DNA of 64,000 bases, from NCBI GenBank assembly GCA_963702755.1, contig CAVPDZ010000011.1:1-64000 (forward strand), read 5' to 3'. Every line of letters begins with the position of its first letter. The stretch's first letter is position 1. This DNA is from JAJPKK01 sp963702755 (GTDB lineage: Bacteria > Pseudomonadota > Alphaproteobacteria > Rhizobiales > Xanthobacteraceae). Position numbers and translations under genes: made by a program. Of this stretch, positions 37,031 through 46,301 are shown in pieces. Below the pieces are notes generated by a model. It was not told the origin of the DNA and did not search any database. It saw nothing but the letters and a program-made list of their open reading frames with translations.

Positions 37031-38281
37031 CTATTCGAGATATCGCGCGGGCGGATAGTCGCGCGCATAGACGGGGGCGGCCAAAAACTCCTTCTCGTCA
37101 TAGGTCCAGAACTGGCTGACGTTCGGATAGCGCTTGATGATGGTGTTGACGAGGGCGCCATTCTTGCGCTCGCATTTGCGGATGAAGACGTCGCCCACGA
37201 CGTTGCCCAGATGGTCGAAGCGCACCGGTCCGCGCGGCGTGTCGGTGAGCGTCACCTGGTGTAGCGCGTCGGCCAACGCCTTGCGATTGCCGGCCGCGTC
37301 GCCGAGCTTTTCCATCGCCGCTTCGACGCACTGCGCCGCGATATACATGCCGGCCGAATAGCCGCCGGGCAGCACGCCATACTCGCGCTGCATCCCGGCA
37401 ACGAAGCGCTTATTGGCCTCGAATTCGGAATCAGCGGAGTACCAGTGCGATGAGATCACGCCGATAGCTTCATCTCCTTTGAGGCTTCGCAGCAAGGCGT
37501 CATCCATGGCGGTCCAGCCGGCCAGGATCGGGATCCGCGCCTTCCAGCCGAGATCGGCATAGGCGCGCATGAACTTCACCGGATTTGAGCCGGCAAAGCC
37601 GCCCACCACGCAGTCGACGTTGGCGATCTGGGCGATGTAGGGCGTGTAGTCCGGCGTCACCAGCGGCGGCCACAGCTTCTTGACGACCTTGCCGCCGTTT
37701 TCCTCGAACACGCGCTGGAAGCCCGCCAGTTGCTCGTAGCCGTAGGCGGTGTCCTCCGCGATCGTGGCGGCGCGCTTGTATTTCAGGTCCTTCGCGGCGT
37801 AGTCGCCGAGCACGTGAAGGCATTGCGCCGAACTTCCCGATGTGCGGATCAGGAACGGATTGGCGCGGCGCTGCGTCACGTCCTCGGCCGCCGCCATGCT
37901 GATGAGCGGCGTTGCGTTGTCGCGCACGTAATCCGTGATCGCCAGCAATTCGAACGCCGCGAGCGGTCCGAGAATGACGTTGACCTTGTCGCGCTCGATC
38001 AGTTCCTGCGCCTTGGTCTTGGCGCCGGCCGGATTGCCGCCGGTGTCGGCCGCGACCACCTCCACCTTGCGACCCGCGAGCGTATTGGCCTTTTCCTTCA
38101 CGAACACCGAAAGGCCCTGCTCCATCTGGATGCCGCCTTGGGCGAGCGGTCCGGAGCGCACGGTCAACAATCCGATCTTGAACGGAGCGGCCTGCGCAAT
38201 TGCAGGCGCTGAGACATACGACGCCGAGATGGCCGACGCGGCACCGGCCATGACCGCTCGGCGGCTGAGTTTGCGGGACAT
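37031..38281 (-). CDS. ABC transporter substrate-binding protein, type 1 fold (paralogue 1)
   Basis: 416 aa. The signal peptide is KLSRRAVMAGAASAISASYV with cleavage after PAIAQA. The mature part, FKIGLLTVRSGPLAQGGIQM onward, parallels the downstream paralogue almost residue by residue, including ILGPLAAFELLAITDYVRD and the ending YARDYPPARYLE. The ribosome site AAGGAGGAAAC is the best in the region, so this copy is probably the strongly expressed one and heads the importer operon. The differences between the two copies lie mostly at the surface, in segments such as SDSEFEANKRFVAGMQREYG. Confidence 0.94.
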   Translation of the reverse strand: MSRKLSRRAVMAGAASAISASYVSAPAIAQAAPFKIGLLTVRSGPLAQGGIQMEQGLSVFVKEKANTLAGRKVEVVAADTGGNPAGAKTKAQELIERDKVNVILGPLAAFELLAITDYVRDNATPLISMAAAEDVTQRRANPFLIRTSGSSAQCLHVLGDYAAKDLKYKRAATIAEDTAYGYEQLAGFQRVFEENGGKVVKKLWPPLVTPDYTPYIAQIANVDCVVGGFAGSNPVKFMRAYADLGWKARIPILAGWTAMDDALLRSLKGDEAIGVISSHWYSADSEFEANKRFVAGMQREYGVLPGGYSAGMYIAAQCVEAAMEKLGDAAGNRKALADALHQVTLTDTPRGPVRFDHLGNVVGDVFIRKCERKNGALVNTIIKRYPNVSQFWTYDEKEFLAAPVYARDYPPARYLE

Positions 38282-38473
38282 GTTTCCTCCTTAAGGCATG
38301 TGCATTCCAACCCTCATTCCAGGAAGCGCCAACTTGCGCGTCTCGGATGAGGGCCACTGCGCGGCAGTGCCTGCTGTTGTGACTGTGCAGGCTTGCTCCC
38401 GGCCCTTTTGGTCATTATCGAGCGGCGGCGCTGAAAATGCAAAGTTGGGCAACGACGGGCAGTGGCCCGCTTT

Positions 38474-39478
38474 TCAGCCCCGGCGCATGCGGACCACCGG
38501 GGTCCAGCGGGCAATTTCGATTTCAAACAACTTCGTCAGTTCGTCGGGCGTCATCGACTTGAACTCGATGGCGTCCTGGGCAAAGCGCTGGCGGACTTCG
38601 GGCAGGTTCATGATCCGATACACCTCGCGATTGAGGCGATTGACGATGTCTTTCGGCAGTCCCGCAGGACCTGACAGCGCAAACCATGTGCTGGCGACGA
38701 TGTTGAAACCCTGCTCCCGAAACGTCGGCACGTCGGGGAAGTCAGGTTGGCGGGCGGCCGTCGACAATGCGATGGCGCGCAGTTTGCCGGCCTCGACCTG
38801 GCTTGTGACCGAACTCCAGGCGTAGGACGCGAGGGTCACATGGCCGGCCAGGATGTCGGTTAGCGCCGCCGTGTTGTAGGGGATGTAACTCATCGCGACG
38901 CCGCTCTGCTGCATCACCGCCTCCGCGACGAGGTGGCCGAGCGTGCCGATGCCTGACGACGCATAACCCGGCAGGTTGCCGGCGCGCGCCGTGGCGATGA
39001 CATCATTGACGCTGTAGAGATGGCTCGACGGCGTCACGACCCAGCCGATCGGAGGACCGCCGAAATAGGCGATGTGAGTGAAGTCGCGCAGCGAATCGAA
39101 GCCGGGATTCGGGTTCAAGGCCGGCGCGATCGCCTGGGATGCGAGCGAGGAGATCAGAAGCGTGTAGCCGTCAGGCTCGGCGCGCGCGACGAGCGCCGAG
39201 CCGACAATGCCGCCGCCCCCACCGCGGTTTTCAACCACCACCGGCTGCTTGAGCGTCTCGGGCAGACAGTCGGCCAGCACGCGCGCGAACTTATCGGCGG
39301 CGCCGGCTGGTCCGAACGGAGCAACGATATGGATGGGCCGCGTCGGCCACTCGGCGGCGGGCGACTGCGGCGCGGCAAAAATCGTTGTCGCTAGCGATAG
39401 TGCGGAAAGCAGCCACCGCGGCCACGAATGTCGGGCGCGCGATTGCGTGCGATCCGGCGTCGATGCAGGGCCCTTCAT
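38474..39478 (-). CDS. Bug/TctC-type tripartite tricarboxylate transporter binding protein (1)
   Basis: 334 aa. After a signal sequence (WLLSALSLATTIFAAPQSPA) it has WPTRPIHIVAPFGPAGAADK, the Bug motif VVVENRGGGGGIVGSALVAR, RAEPDGYTLLIS, and a C-terminal EIARWTPVVRMRRG. Such periplasmic proteins bind carboxylates. The membrane partners TctA and TctB are not in the window, so it is an orphan. The start at 39478 has GGAGGGG upstream. The preceding gene is a second, distinct Bug protein in the same direction. Confidence 0.92.
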   Translation of the reverse strand: MKGPASTPDRTQSRARHSWPRWLLSALSLATTIFAAPQSPAAEWPTRPIHIVAPFGPAGAADKFARVLADCLPETLKQPVVVENRGGGGGIVGSALVARAEPDGYTLLISSLASQAIAPALNPNPGFDSLRDFTHIAYFGGPPIGWVVTPSSHLYSVNDVIATARAGNLPGYASSGIGTLGHLVAEAVMQQSGVAMSYIPYNTAALTDILAGHVTLASYAWSSVTSQVEAGKLRAIALSTAARQPDFPDVPTFREQGFNIVASTWFALSGPAGLPKDIVNRLNREVYRIMNLPEVRQRFAQDAIEFKSMTPDELTKLFEIEIARWTPVVRMRRG

Positions 39479-39522
39479 GAGATCCCCTCCACTTGGGAAC
39501 ACATGCGGCGATCATTGGACCG

Positions 39523-40470
39523 TCAATCCGATACTCGCGGGCGAGTGTACCCCACTTTGCAACCTGGTCGACGACGAATTGATTGAGGGCGGCAGGATCG
39601 AAATCCTTGGTCAGCAGCGCATCGGCCTCGAAACGCTGGGCGATGTTCGGCAGCGCGACGATACGGCGCACCTGCCCGTTGAGCTTGGCCACGATTGCGG
39701 GCGGCAGGTGGGCCGGTGCCGCGAGCCAGAACCAGGCAACACCGCCGATGTCGGGATGGCCAAGCTCGCCGAGCGAAGGGACGTCGGGAAATGCCGCGGC
39801 GCGCGTCCGGTCGGTCACCGCAATGGCGGCAATGCGATGATCGCGCAGCATCGCGCCGACCGAACTGAAGGACTGGATCGAAAGATCGACATGGTTGCCC
39901 ATCAGGCTTGTCAGCGTATCGGCGGCGCTGCGGTAGGGGACGTGCTGGAGATCGATCTTCAGATCCCGTCTCAGTTCCTCGATGATGAGGTGCGCGAGCG
40001 AACCGGCGCCTGGTGAGCCGGTGGTCAGTGGGCGCAGATGGGCTGCGCTCACCATGTCGGCGAATGTCTTGATCCCGGAACCAGGGCTCGCCGTGATCAC
40101 GTAGCCGTCGCCCGCGATCATCGCGATGTGGGTGAAATCGCGCAGCGGATCGTAGCCGACGTTCGGATTGACGGCGGGACTGGTGAACATCGGTCCGGCG
40201 CCGCCAATCAGCAGCGTATATCCATCGGGCTCGGCTCGCGCGACGATAGCCGAGCCGATCGCGCCGCTCGAGCCGGGCCGGTTCTCCACATAAAACTGCT
40301 GCCCGAGCGCCGCAGTGAGTTCGTTTGCGAGCAGACGCGCATAAAGGTCGGCCGCCCCGCCCGGCGTGAAGGCGGCAACGATCTTGACTGGCTTCGTCGG
40401 CCACTCCTGCGCGGCTGGCGGTTACAGGTGACAGCAGCGCCAGCATGAGCGCTGCGAAGGCGAACGCCAT
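39523..40470 (-). CDS. Bug/TctC-type binding protein (2), frame break near signal peptide
   Basis: About 315 aa. The start MAFAFAALMLALLSPV is a signal peptide in one frame. The mature protein (QEWPTKPVKIVAAFTPGGAA, YVENRPGSSGAIGSAIVARA, DGYTLLIGGAGPMFTSPAVN) is in another. Near 40420 GCCAGCCGCGCAGGAG has one base too many for AAQEWPTKP. The 3' end is unclear: the mature frame reads past the conserved KWGTLAREYRID into the start of the next gene and would end only at 39291, while another frame stops at 39523. I use the latter; a second indel is possible. It is an orphan binding protein like its neighbour. Confidence 0.8.
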   Translation of the reverse strand: MAFAFAALMLALLSPVTASRAGVADEASQDRCRLHAGRGGRPLCASARKRTHCGARAAVLCGEPARLERRDRLGYRRASRARWIYAADWRRRTDVHQSRRQSERRLRSAARFHPHRDDRGRRLRDHGEPWFRDQDIRRHGERSPSAPTDHRLTRRRFARAPHHRGTETGSEDRSPARPLPQRRRYADKPDGQPCRSFDPVLQFGRRDAARSSHCRHCGDRPDARRGISRRPFARRAWPSRHRRCCLVLARGTGPPAARNRGQAQRAGAPYRRAAEHRPAFRGRCAADQGFRSCRPQSIRRRPGCKVGYTRPRVSD

Positions 40471-40500
40471 CAGTAGCGCCGGCTTAATGATTCGAAAGCC

Positions 40501-40607
40501 GTCATTCCGGGGCGCCGTAGCGAAGCGAAGGCGAGCCCGGAATCCATACTCCGCAGCAGGGGTTATGGATTCCGGGCTGCCTCGCTTCGCTCGGCCCCCG
40601 GAATGAC
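40501..40607. repeat. Dispersed palindromic repeat, family B
   Basis: 107 bp with ends GTCATTCCGGGGCGCC and GGCCCCCGGAATGAC. It is the inverted counterpart of the copy at 2103-2210. It sits between the TPR gene and the second Bug gene. Confidence 0.85.
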
Positions 40608-40632
40608 GTCCGCTGATAGTCCGAGCGTCGCA

Positions 40633-42003
40633 CTACTTGATCCCGTACAACGCAAACTCGTCGGCGATCGAGCCGCGCAGCGCGCGTGCGGCGGCGATGT
40701 CGGCCTTCGCGCCTTCGGCGTCGCCTTTGCGGCCCCGCGCAATGCCGCGACCGTAGAGCGAACTCGCCAGCTGCGGATTGATCTGCAGCGCGGCATCGTA
40801 ATCCTCGATGGCGTGATCGAAGTCGCCGAGCTTGAGGTGAACGAAGCCGCGGCTGTCGATCGCGTCGGCATTGTCGGGCGAGAGCTTGAGCGCCTCGTTG
40901 CAGTCCGCGACCGCTTGTTGAAGTTGCACGCCGGCGACCGCGCGCGCCCAACAGCGCGAGTTCCACGCGTTGATATCGCCCGGCGTAAGCCGTGCGGTCT
41001 CGTCGAAATCCGGCACCGCGCGCGCGTATTCGCCTTTGCCTTCATAGGCGAGGCCGCGGTTCATCCACGCGGCCGCCAGCATCGGATCGAGCCGGACCGC
41101 TTCGCTGAAGTCGGCAATGGCGCGGTCGAGATCGCCCATGGCGTAGCGAACGTGCCCGCGCAGATTGCGGCTCTCCGCGTCGTTGGGCTTGAGCGCAATC
41201 GCCTTATCGAGATCGGCGAGGGCCGCGGTGTAGTCGCGCTTCAATTCGTAGAGGCTGCCGCGACTGCCGAACGCAGTCACGAACTTCGGATCGATGCGGA
41301 TCGCTTCGCCGTAATCGGCGATCGCCTTGTCGAGATCGCCTTTGCTCACGTAAGCGAGTCCGCGGCTCTGATAAGCATCGCGATATTCGGGGTCGAGCCG
41401 GATGGCCTCGGAGAAATCCGCGATTGCGCGATCGAGCGAGCCGTCGGCGCGAAAGGCAAGGCCACGGTTGTGGTAGGCGATGGCAAGCTTCGGGTCGAGC
41501 TTGATCGCCTCCGAATAGTCGGTCACCGCGCGATCATAGTCCTTGTTCTCGAAATAGAGGTTGCCGCGCGCGGCATAGGCGAGCGCGAATTTGGGATCGA
41601 TGCGGATCGCCTCCGCGAAATCGAGCACCGCGCCGCGGATGTCGCCCTTGTCCGCATAGATGAGCCCGCGGTTTGCGTAGGGCAGCGCAAGCGCCGGATC
41701 GAGCCGGATCGCCTCGGTATAGTCAGCGATCGCGTGGTCGAAGTCGCCCTTCTCCGCATAGGCGAGGCCGCGATTGTTGCGCGCGACCGCAAGGCTTTTC
41801 GGCGGCTCGCGTCCGGCCTCGATGATGAGGGTGCAGCCTTTGATGGCGAGATCGACGGGGTAGCGGCCGTTCGTGTTGGCGCAGGCGGCAACAGCGCGGG
41901 GCTGCTGCGCGAGAGAAGGGGCAGCCAAAAGCAGCATCACCGCAGCGGCGCCAGCAGCCGCGGTGTTCGCCATCATTCTGGCAATCGCTTTTACGGTTTT
42001 CAC
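40633..42003 (-). CDS. Secreted tetratricopeptide-repeat protein
   Basis: 456 aa from a GTG start at 42003. Upstream GACGAGG fits as a ribosome site, whereas the longer open frame to 42072 has none. The signal sequence ends AAPSLAQQ. About eleven TPR units of 34 residues follow, each with the consensus AxxNRGLAYxxKGDxDxAIADYxEAIRLDP (for example FALAYAARGNLYFENKDYDR and AYQSRGLAYVSKGDLDKAIA). TPR arrays bind proteins or peptides; the partner is unknown. Two Cys near residues 40 and 55 may form a disulphide in the N-terminal cap. Confidence 0.9.
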   Translation of the reverse strand: MKTVKAIARMMANTAAAGAAAVMLLLAAPSLAQQPRAVAACANTNGRYPVDLAIKGCTLIIEAGREPPKSLAVARNNRGLAYAEKGDFDHAIADYTEAIRLDPALALPYANRGLIYADKGDIRGAVLDFAEAIRIDPKFALAYAARGNLYFENKDYDRAVTDYSEAIKLDPKLAIAYHNRGLAFRADGSLDRAIADFSEAIRLDPEYRDAYQSRGLAYVSKGDLDKAIADYGEAIRIDPKFVTAFGSRGSLYELKRDYTAALADLDKAIALKPNDAESRNLRGHVRYAMGDLDRAIADFSEAVRLDPMLAAAWMNRGLAYEGKGEYARAVPDFDETARLTPGDINAWNSRCWARAVAGVQLQQAVADCNEALKLSPDNADAIDSRGFVHLKLGDFDHAIEDYDAALQINPQLASSLYGRGIARGRKGDAEGAKADIAAARALRGSIADEFALYGIK

Positions 42004-42207
42004 GCGCCTCGTCGAAATCACCGTGCCGGCGATCCTCGCAGTCAAAGCAGCCAACTCTCGCGGCGTGTCCACGCGATTAACAATCTCAAGGATTTCTTCA
42101 TATCAGATCGCTTCATTTGTGCCTATGCGGGGGCTATCTTGCGGCCGCCGTCGCTATCATTCGCATTCACCTGACGCTTCTTGCGGTGGAGACCAATCTT
42201 GCCCGTG

Positions 42208-43876
42208 ATGTCCGGAAAGCGCGCCTTCCTCGATCTCTTGAAACAGGAAGGCGTCGAGATGGTGTTCGGCAATCCCGGCACCACCGAACTGCCGCTGATG
42301 GATGCGTTCGCGGTCGAGCACGACATCCGCTACATCCTCGGGCTCCAGGAAGCGGCGCTGATGGCCATGGCCGACGGCTACGCGCAGGCCTCCGGCAAAT
42401 TCGCGGTGCTGAACCTTCACGTCGCGCCCGGCCTCGGCAATGCCATGGGCATGCTCTACGACGCCCAGAAGGCGGCGTCGCCGGTGTTCATCACCGCCGG
42501 CCAGCAGGACCTCGACTATCTCGTCACCGAGCCCGTGCTGTCGGCCGACCTCGTGAGTTTGGCGCGGCCCTTCGTCAAATGGGCCGCGGAGGTCCATCGC
42601 GTCGCCGACCTGCCGCGCCTCGTCCATCGCGCGGCCAAGACCGCGCTCGCGCCGCCGAGCGGGCCGGTGTTCCTGTCGCTGCCGGGCGACATTCTCAAGG
42701 CCGAGGCCGATCTCGATCTCATGCGGCCGACGCGGGTTGCGCCACGCGTGCGGGGCGACATCGCCGCCATTGCCGCCGCCGCCGACGTTCTCGCGGCCGC
42801 CAAACGGCCCGATCATCATGGCAGGCGATGCGGTGGCGCAAAGCCGTGCGCATGCAGAACTGGTCGAGCTTGCCGAACTCCTCGGCGCGCCGGTCTATAC
42901 CGAGTTCGTGCCGAACACCGCGTCGTTTCCAAGCTCGCATCCGCTGTTTCGCGGCAACCCGGTCCGCACGGCGCCGGCGGTGCGCAAAATACTCGAGGAA
43001 TACGACGCGCTGCTCTCGGTCGGCGCCGACCTGTTCACGCTGTCGCTGCCCTCGGACGTCGACCCGATGCCGCCGGGAATGGCGATCGTCCACCTCGACA
43101 CCGACCCGTGGGAGATCGGCAAGAACTATCCGCCGGCGGCCGCGATCCTCGGCGATCCGAAAAGCACGCTCCCGGAATTGACCGCGATGGTGCGCGAGCG
43201 CATGTCGAGCGCCGCGCGCGGCGCCGCCCGCGAGCGGCTTGCACGCGCAAGCGAAGCCGCGCTCGCCGAACGTGAAGCGCTCAGGGCGAAGGCGCGTTCG
43301 CTTGCGGGGGTAACGCCGGTGCTGCCGCTCGCACTGCTGCACGCCATCGGCGAAATTCTGCCGAAGGATGCCGTCGTCATCGAGGAAGTGCTGTCCTCGG
43401 CGCCCGGCATTCGCCAGCTCATCCGCAGCGACGACCCGCAAAGCTATTTCGGTCTGCGCGGCGGCGGCATCGGCTGGGGCCTGCCGGCGGCGATCGGGGT
43501 CAAGCTCGCGCTACCTGACCGGCCGGTCGTCGGCCTGATCGGCGACGGCAGCGCGATGTACACCGTGCAGGCCCTGTGGACCGCGGCCCACTACCGCATC
43601 CCGGTGGTGTTCGTGATCCTCAACAACACCTCCTACCGCATCCTCAAGCAGCGCCTGCACGCGTTCCGCGGCCTTGCCGAACAGGTCGACACCTACGTGG
43701 GCATGGAGCTCGTCGATCCGACGATCGATTTCGTCGGCCTGTCGCGCTCGCTTGGTGTCGCCGCCGAGCGTGCGAAGACGGTGCATGAGGCGACCGACCT
43801 CATCAGCAAGGCTTTGAAGGACAACACCGCGATGCTGATCGACGTCGAACTCGACCGCGCCTTCAAGCCAATGTAG
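42208..43876 (+). CDS. Benzoylformate decarboxylase-like ThDP enzyme (one-base frame break)
   Basis: 555 aa after correction. It resembles benzoylformate decarboxylase: FGNPGTTELPLMDAF, GLQEAALMAMADGYAQASGK with the cofactor-activating Glu, and NLHVAPGLGNAMG with the catalytic His of MdlC. The C-terminal ThDP motif is GLIGDGSAMYTVQALW...VILNNTSYRIL. The Ser in the NPGSNE loop of MdlC is Thr here. The break lies at about 42809: CGGCCCGATCATC has one base too many for KRPIIMAGDAVA. Substrate is likely an aromatic or other 2-oxo acid but cannot be fixed. A MetE-C-like gene follows 40 bp downstream. Confidence 0.88.
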
Positions 43877-43916
43877 CCTCCCCGACGGTTTTGTGCCGTC
43901 ACCGGGGAGCACCATC

Positions 43917-45095
43917 ATGTTCAAGGCGTCCGCCAACGTCATGCTGCCGACGTCCATCATCGGCTCGCTGCCGCGTCCGCATTGGTACACGGCAACGCTT
44001 GGCAGCCGCAGCTTCATGGAAGCGATGGTGAACTCGCGCTATCGCGAGCAGTACGAGGATGCGGTCGCGGTGCATCTGTGCGCGCAGGAAGCGGCCGGCC
44101 TCGACATCGTCACCGACGGCGACGCCCATTACGACGAACAGGTCGGCGGCATGAGCTGGCAGAGCTATCCGCTCACCCACATGTCGGGCTTCTCCACGTC
44201 GCCGCAGCCCGGGATTTATCGCGTCGGCGGTGTCGCGTTTCCGCGCGGCCATATTCTGCACGACTATCTGGAGGCGCGGGTGTTTCCGCGCATCGTCGGA
44301 CCGGTGGGCCCCGGCAATCTGCAATACAGCGAGATGTGGAAGGTCGCGCAACGCATGACGACGCGACCGGTCAAGTTCGGCACCATCCTGCCGGAGCTGC
44401 TCGCCGCCGCCTGCGATGACGATTATTACAAGGATCCGGTCGAACGCACCTGGGCGTTGAGCGACGCGATCAATGCCGAGCTCAATACGCTCGCCGATGC
44501 CGGCTGCCCGGTGCTGCAGATGGAAGAGCCGCAGATCCACATGGTGCCGGCCCGCGGCAAGCCGTTCGGCAAGCTCGACGTCGAGGATCTCATCAAGCTG
44601 TTCAACAACACGGTGAAGGGGCTGCGCGGCAAGACCGAGGTGTGGTGCCACACCTGCTGGGGCAATCCTTCGCAGCAGCGCATGTTCCGCGAAGTCCAGA
44701 GCTACCGGCCGACGCTCGAAGCGCTCAACCGCTTGGATGCCGACGTTCTCACTTTCGAGACCTGCTCCTCGGGTACGGCCGACCTCGAAGCGATCGGCGC
44801 CATCGTCAAGGACAAGAAGATCGTGATCGGCGTGATCGATCACCACACCCTGCAAGTGGAGCGGCCGGACGAGATCGCCGCCCTCATCCGCGAAGCGCTC
44901 AAGTACATCCCGCCGGAGCGCTTGATCATCTCGTCGGACTGCGGCATGGGCCGCGAAGGCATGGCGCGCCGCCACGCGAACTACAAGATGGTCTCCATGG
45001 TGCTCGGCACCAACATCGTGCGCAAGGAACTCGGGCTCCCCGAAGCCCAATGCCTTGCCGCCGACCCGCGCTATTCCCTGACGCGCGTGCAGTAG
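43917..45095 (+). CDS. Cobalamin-independent methionine synthase II-like (MetE C-terminal domain) protein
   Basis: 392 aa, the size of a stand-alone MetE C-terminal barrel. It keeps the zinc ligand pattern: CHTCWGN (His and Cys), FETCSSG and SSDCGMG. It also has PTSIIGSLPRPHWYTA, the usual first strand of UROD/MetE barrels, and DIVTDGDAHYDE. The folate-binding N-terminal half of MetE is absent, so the methyl donor is probably not methyl-THF-Glu3. Related proteins act on other methylated or thiol substrates. It starts at 43917 with GGGGAG upstream, 40 bp after the ThDP decarboxylase, so the two form an operon of unknown pathway. Confidence 0.88.
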   Translation: MFKASANVMLPTSIIGSLPRPHWYTATLGSRSFMEAMVNSRYREQYEDAVAVHLCAQEAAGLDIVTDGDAHYDEQVGGMSWQSYPLTHMSGFSTSPQPGIYRVGGVAFPRGHILHDYLEARVFPRIVGPVGPGNLQYSEMWKVAQRMTTRPVKFGTILPELLAAACDDDYYKDPVERTWALSDAINAELNTLADAGCPVLQMEEPQIHMVPARGKPFGKLDVEDLIKLFNNTVKGLRGKTEVWCHTCWGNPSQQRMFREVQSYRPTLEALNRLDADVLTFETCSSGTADLEAIGAIVKDKKIVIGVIDHHTLQVERPDEIAALIREALKYIPPERLIISSDCGMGREGMARRHANYKMVSMVLGTNIVRKELGLPEAQCLAADPRYSLTRVQ

Positions 45096-45119
45096 GGGAT
45101 GACGTTTGCGTCAAAGATC

Positions 45120-45218
45120 GTAGCCCGGATTGAGCGAAGCGAAATCCGGGAGGGGTCGGCGCGCACGATCGACTTATGCAGCGTTGTTCCCGGATTTCGC
45201 TTCGCTCAATCCGGCTAC
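45120..45218. repeat. Dispersed palindromic repeat, family A
   Basis: 99 bp, from GTAGCCCGGATTGAGCGAAG to GCTCAATCCGGCTAC. It lies just after the MetE-like gene, where it could stop transcription. Confidence 0.87.
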
Positions 45219-45248
45219 GGTCTCGGGCGCATTACCGCCGCCACAAAT

Positions 45249-45277
45249 GAAATGGCCGGGATGAACCCGGCCATTTC
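45249..45277. terminator. 12-bp perfect hairpin, probable bidirectional terminator
   Basis: GAAATGGCCGGG / CCCGGCCATTTC with a five-base loop (ATGAA). It is downstream of the leftward gene ending at 45316 and also after the rightward MetE-like gene. There is no long T-run on either side, so termination strength is uncertain. Confidence 0.6.
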
Positions 45278-45315
45278 AAACCATCCGGCGCCAACGCCCC
45301 CGCTGGGGGACGGCC

Positions 45316-45618
45316 TTAGACTGCGGCGTGCTTGGTCGACGTCGGCTTCGTCGTCGGCTTGTGCTTCGCGACGTGCTTGTTCGCGCTCTTGGTCTTGCTG
45401 GCGGTATGCTTGGTCGACGTGTGCTTGCTCGCGACATGCTTCGACGAAGTCTTTGCCGTATGAGACTTGGTCGTAGCGTGCGCCGTCTTCGTCGATTTGG
45501 CCGGCTTCGTCACGCTGGCGGTGTGGGTGGGTTGCTTGGTCGTGGTCTTGGCCACAGCGGTGAGCGGAAGCGCGGCGACGCTTGCGGCGACCAACGCAAC
45601 GGCGAGTTTACGGAACAT
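45316..45618 (-). CDS. Small secreted Lys/Thr/Ala-rich (histone H1-like) protein
   Basis: 100 aa. Residues 1-23 form a signal peptide (RKLAVALVAASVAALPLTAVA). The rest is almost only Lys, Thr, Ser, Ala and His, in motifs like KHTSTKHTASKTKSANKHVA. Composition is like the tail of eukaryotic histone H1, but the signal peptide places it outside the cytoplasm, so DNA packing is unlikely. It may coat anionic envelope polymers. Such proteins are common and undescribed in this order. The ribosome site AAAGGATAC lies just upstream of the ATG at 45618. Confidence 0.8.
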   Translation of the reverse strand: MFRKLAVALVAASVAALPLTAVAKTTTKQPTHTASVTKPAKSTKTAHATTKSHTAKTSSKHVASKHTSTKHTASKTKSANKHVAKHKPTTKPTSTKHAAV

Positions 45619-45877
45619 ATCTGTATCCTTTCAAGATTTTGTCGGGCGGCCTGCGCCCATTGTTATTGCCCGGATGATTTGCCCGGGTGATCGCCCAGTT
45701 GATTATCGAGGACTAGCCCCATCCGAATCGTCCAGTCGATCGAATTCGACCGGCTCGTGACCGATCTTGACGCTAAACATGCGCGGGTTAACCTTAACTT
45801 TGCCTGAAAGGCGCTGTGCTTCCGGTTCACCTACATGAACCGGGCTGAACAATCCGGCTACGGAAGTCGAACATCGC

Positions 45878-46219
45878 TCACTCCTCCGCCTTTTCCGCGG
45901 CAGTTTGGGTCGAGGCAAGGATCCACGCGAAATACCGCTCGTCGACGCTCTCGATCGGCAGCACCATGATGGCCGGCGTGTCGTACGGATGCGTCGCCTT
46001 GACGCCGGAGCGTACCTTCTCGGCCAGCGAGGCGCGGGTCTTGACGATCATCACCACCTCGTCGGCGCGCTCGATCGCGCCTTCCCAGCGATAGACCGAG
46101 ACCATTCCGGGCAGGATGTTAACGCACGCAGCGAGGTGGTCCTCGATCAGCGCACGTCCGGCCTTCTCGGCCTCGACAAGGGAAGGATAGGTCGTATAGA
46201 TCAACACCGCGCGCTCCAT
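45878..46219 (-). CDS. cutA: Divalent-cation tolerance protein CutA
   Basis: 113 aa. The CutA1 trimer fold has AVLIYTTYPSLVEAEKAGRA, HLAACVNILPGMVSVYRWEG (AACVN is the family signature), DEVVMIVKTRASL and THPYDTPAIMVLPIES. It is involved in copper tolerance in E. coli; its wider role is unclear. The start MERAVLIY at 46219 is chosen over longer non-conserved frames. It is divergent to nadK with 82 bp between start codons. Confidence 0.95.
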   Translation of the reverse strand: MERAVLIYTTYPSLVEAEKAGRALIEDHLAACVNILPGMVSVYRWEGAIERADEVVMIVKTRASLAEKVRSGVKATHPYDTPAIMVLPIESVDERYFAWILASTQTAAEKAEE

Positions 46220-46301
46220 CCGAGAGCCTCCGTCGCCGGCCTTCTGCAATCGAACCGGCACTATTTTTGCCGATTCAGCGAATGCCCATGAGCTATCGCC
46301 A

